Below are positions 1 through 35,000 of a DNA stretch of 35,000 nucleotides, one piece after another. This stretch comes from Stramonita haemastoma (Eukaryota; Mollusca; Gastropoda; Neogastropoda; Muricidae). The stretch lies in assembly GCA_030674155.1 (NCBI GenBank), contig CM060329.1, positions 22,245,159 to 22,280,158 of the forward strand, written 5' to 3'. The position numbers were made by a program, and so were the translations under genes. The notes beneath the pieces were generated by a model. That model saw only the letters and a list, made by a program, of their open reading frames with translations. It was not told the origin of the DNA and did not search any database. Positions within the stretch are counted from its first letter, which is position 1, and each line of letters begins with the position of its first letter.

Positions 1-134
1 TTTTTACATGAATCAAGAACTAAATGTCTAAAGGTGACATGAATTTCCAGTTTCAAATTCTATAGCGAAAGTGTCTAAAATCAAACAAAGAGAAAACATT
101 CTGTAAAATGGAGTTTAACATATCTAAAACTCAC

Positions 135-33550
<33,416 letters not shown>

Positions 33551-33574
33551 CTGTAACAACCACATGTAGTGACT

Positions 33575-34118
33575 CAATGTAATCATCTATAACAACACAC
33601 ATTACACTACACATTCATCTACAACAACACCACTTAACACAATCATCTACAACAACACCACAAAACACAATTATCTACAACACACACAACACAATCATCT
33701 ACAACACCACATAACGCAATCATAGCAACTCAATGTAACCATCTACAACAACAACACATAGCGACTCCATGTAATCATCTACAACACAACACATGACAGA
33801 ATCATAGCAACTCAATGTAATCATCTACAACAACACACAACACTACACACTCATCTACAACAACAACACAACACAATCATCTACAACAACACCACATAAC
33901 ACAATCCTAGCAACTCAATGTAATCATCTACAACAACACGGCACAACACATTCATCTACAATACCACACAACACAATCATCTACAATAACAACAAAACAC
34001 AATCATCCACAACACACACACATCTACAAACACAATCATCTTCAACAAACACACAACTAATCATCTCACAACAACACACACAACGTAATCATCTACAACA
34101 ACACAACACAATCATCAC
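33575..34118. repeat. ATCATCTACAACAACAC minisatellite
   Basis: Degenerate units of 22-30 bases (caatcatctacaacaacaca) with inserted agcaactcaatgta variants that echo gtgactcaatgtaatcatct near exon 1. Confidence 0.95.
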
Positions 34119-34122
34119 TCAC

Positions 34123-34162
34123 TTGTTGTCAGGTAATGTAATGTGTGTTGAGATATTGGTTG
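34123..34162 (-). CDS. Possible additional upstream LRRK exon
   Basis: A 40-nt segment lies between acceptor atatctctcacag and donor GTGAGT. Reading QPISQHTLHYLTT it leaves one base, which would join to exon 1 as Asn. The phase fits and both splice sites are good, but there is no domain match and the segment is short, so it could be chance. Confidence 0.25.
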
Positions 34163-34257
34163 CTGTGAGAGATATGTGCAATCTCTCACACAGCATAACA
34201 CATCATCTACAACAACAAACCACAATTTTTTTTTTTTTTGCTCCTCAACTAGAGCTC

Positions 34258-34590
34258 CAAGGGGGACAGGTTAGCCTAGTGGTCAGAGTGATGTGCTCAT
34301 GGTCTGCTGACCCGAGTTCAAATTTCGTTCAAGAGAATTTTTCCTCTGGAGTTAACATCAGTGCTGACTCCACTCTCCCCAAAAGTCCTTCAAATAAGAC
34401 TATAAATTGTGGTCCCCTGCACGAACGCATGCACATCTTGTGTACACATTAAAACCCGTTCTGCTTTTTGGAAGAGTAGGCCATAGTGTGCTGGTGGGAA
34501 CAGATGACAAAATTTACAAAGCTGCATACACACAGGAACTGGATGTAAAAAACCACACAAGTGCTTATTCTATTATCCTCAAAATAAAAG
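34258..34590 (+). mobile_element. SINE-A, full length
   Basis: A box TAGCCTAGTGG, B box GAGTTCAAATTTC (mutated), both halves and tail. It faces the inverted copy at 34683 tail to tail. Confidence 0.88.
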
Positions 34591-34682
34591 AATTCATTTA
34601 GAAAAAAACCACTGCCCATCCAAGACATAAAAAAAAACTGTACACAAGAGGAGAGAACATAGTAAACCAGTTAAACTTTTTT

Positions 34683-34905
34683 TTCTAATTCTTTCATGAG
34701 GAGGATAATGGAATAAGCTACTCAAGTGCTTTTTTACATCCAGTCCCCGTGTGTATGCAGTTTTGTAACTCTTGTCATCTGTTCCACACACGCAATGGCC
34801 TACTCTTATGAAAAGCGGAACAAGATTTAACATGTGCACAAGATGTTCTCTGTGTGTTTGCACACAGGGCCTCAGTTTATAGTCACATCCGAAGGACTTA
34901 AATGA
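34683..34905 (-). mobile_element. SINE-A, 3' two thirds, inverted
   Basis: Tail at left, ending at tccgaaggactt; tRNA boxes missing. The last 95 bases of the window after it are A-rich with nothing recognised. Confidence 0.85.
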
Positions 34906-35000
34906 CTAAATCAGCTGGAAAAATGAAATCTGAAAGAGACTTTAGAAAAAATAAAAAAAAAAAAAAAAATAGGGCTACAAATACAAAAAAGGGAATAATG

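Overview
The window is animal genomic DNA carrying the middle of one large, intron-rich gene on the minus strand. No complete gene is visible. Twenty-four exons, about 2.9 kb of coding sequence between 33550 and 135, join with compatible reading phases into an ankyrin - linker - leucine-rich repeat - ROC GTPase - start of COR protein. This is a leucine-rich repeat kinase (LRRK), closer to LRRK2 than to LRRK1 in its ROC domain. The first exons and promoter lie beyond the right edge. The rest of COR, the kinase and the C-terminal domain lie beyond the left edge.

Layout in transcription order (right to left): an ankyrin-type region (exons 1-2, 33550-31682); a helical and basic/Ser-rich linker (exons 3-9, 30186-19617); a long LRR domain (exons 10-17, 19097-10439); the LRR-ROC connector (exon 18); the ROC GTPase (exons 19-23, 8068-969) with P-loop, DFAGQ switch II and VGTH motifs; and the first COR exon (135-189). 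Exons 6 and 13 each contain an apparent single-base frame break. All other joins are in phase.

The introns are crowded with repeats. Four Pol III-type SINE families are recognisable, one with a tRNA-like start fused to a 5S rRNA-like segment, together with several other interspersed families, long CA/GT, AT, CT, CAGA and GA microsatellites, and large minisatellites. The SINE content and microsatellite density suggest a mollusc, probably a marine gastropod; this rests on recalled repeat families and is an inference.

The most unusual structure is that at least seven splice junctions of this one gene have been duplicated, and six of these are caught up in tandem arrays. The array units carry a piece of exon plus its donor or acceptor: exon 6 acceptor and donor, exon 8 donor (about 35 copies), exon 12 acceptor, exon 13 acceptor, exon 17 donor (single copy) and exon 19 donor. 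Other arrays and UG repeats lie within a few bases of further splice sites. The gene therefore has dozens of decoy splice sites next to the real ones.
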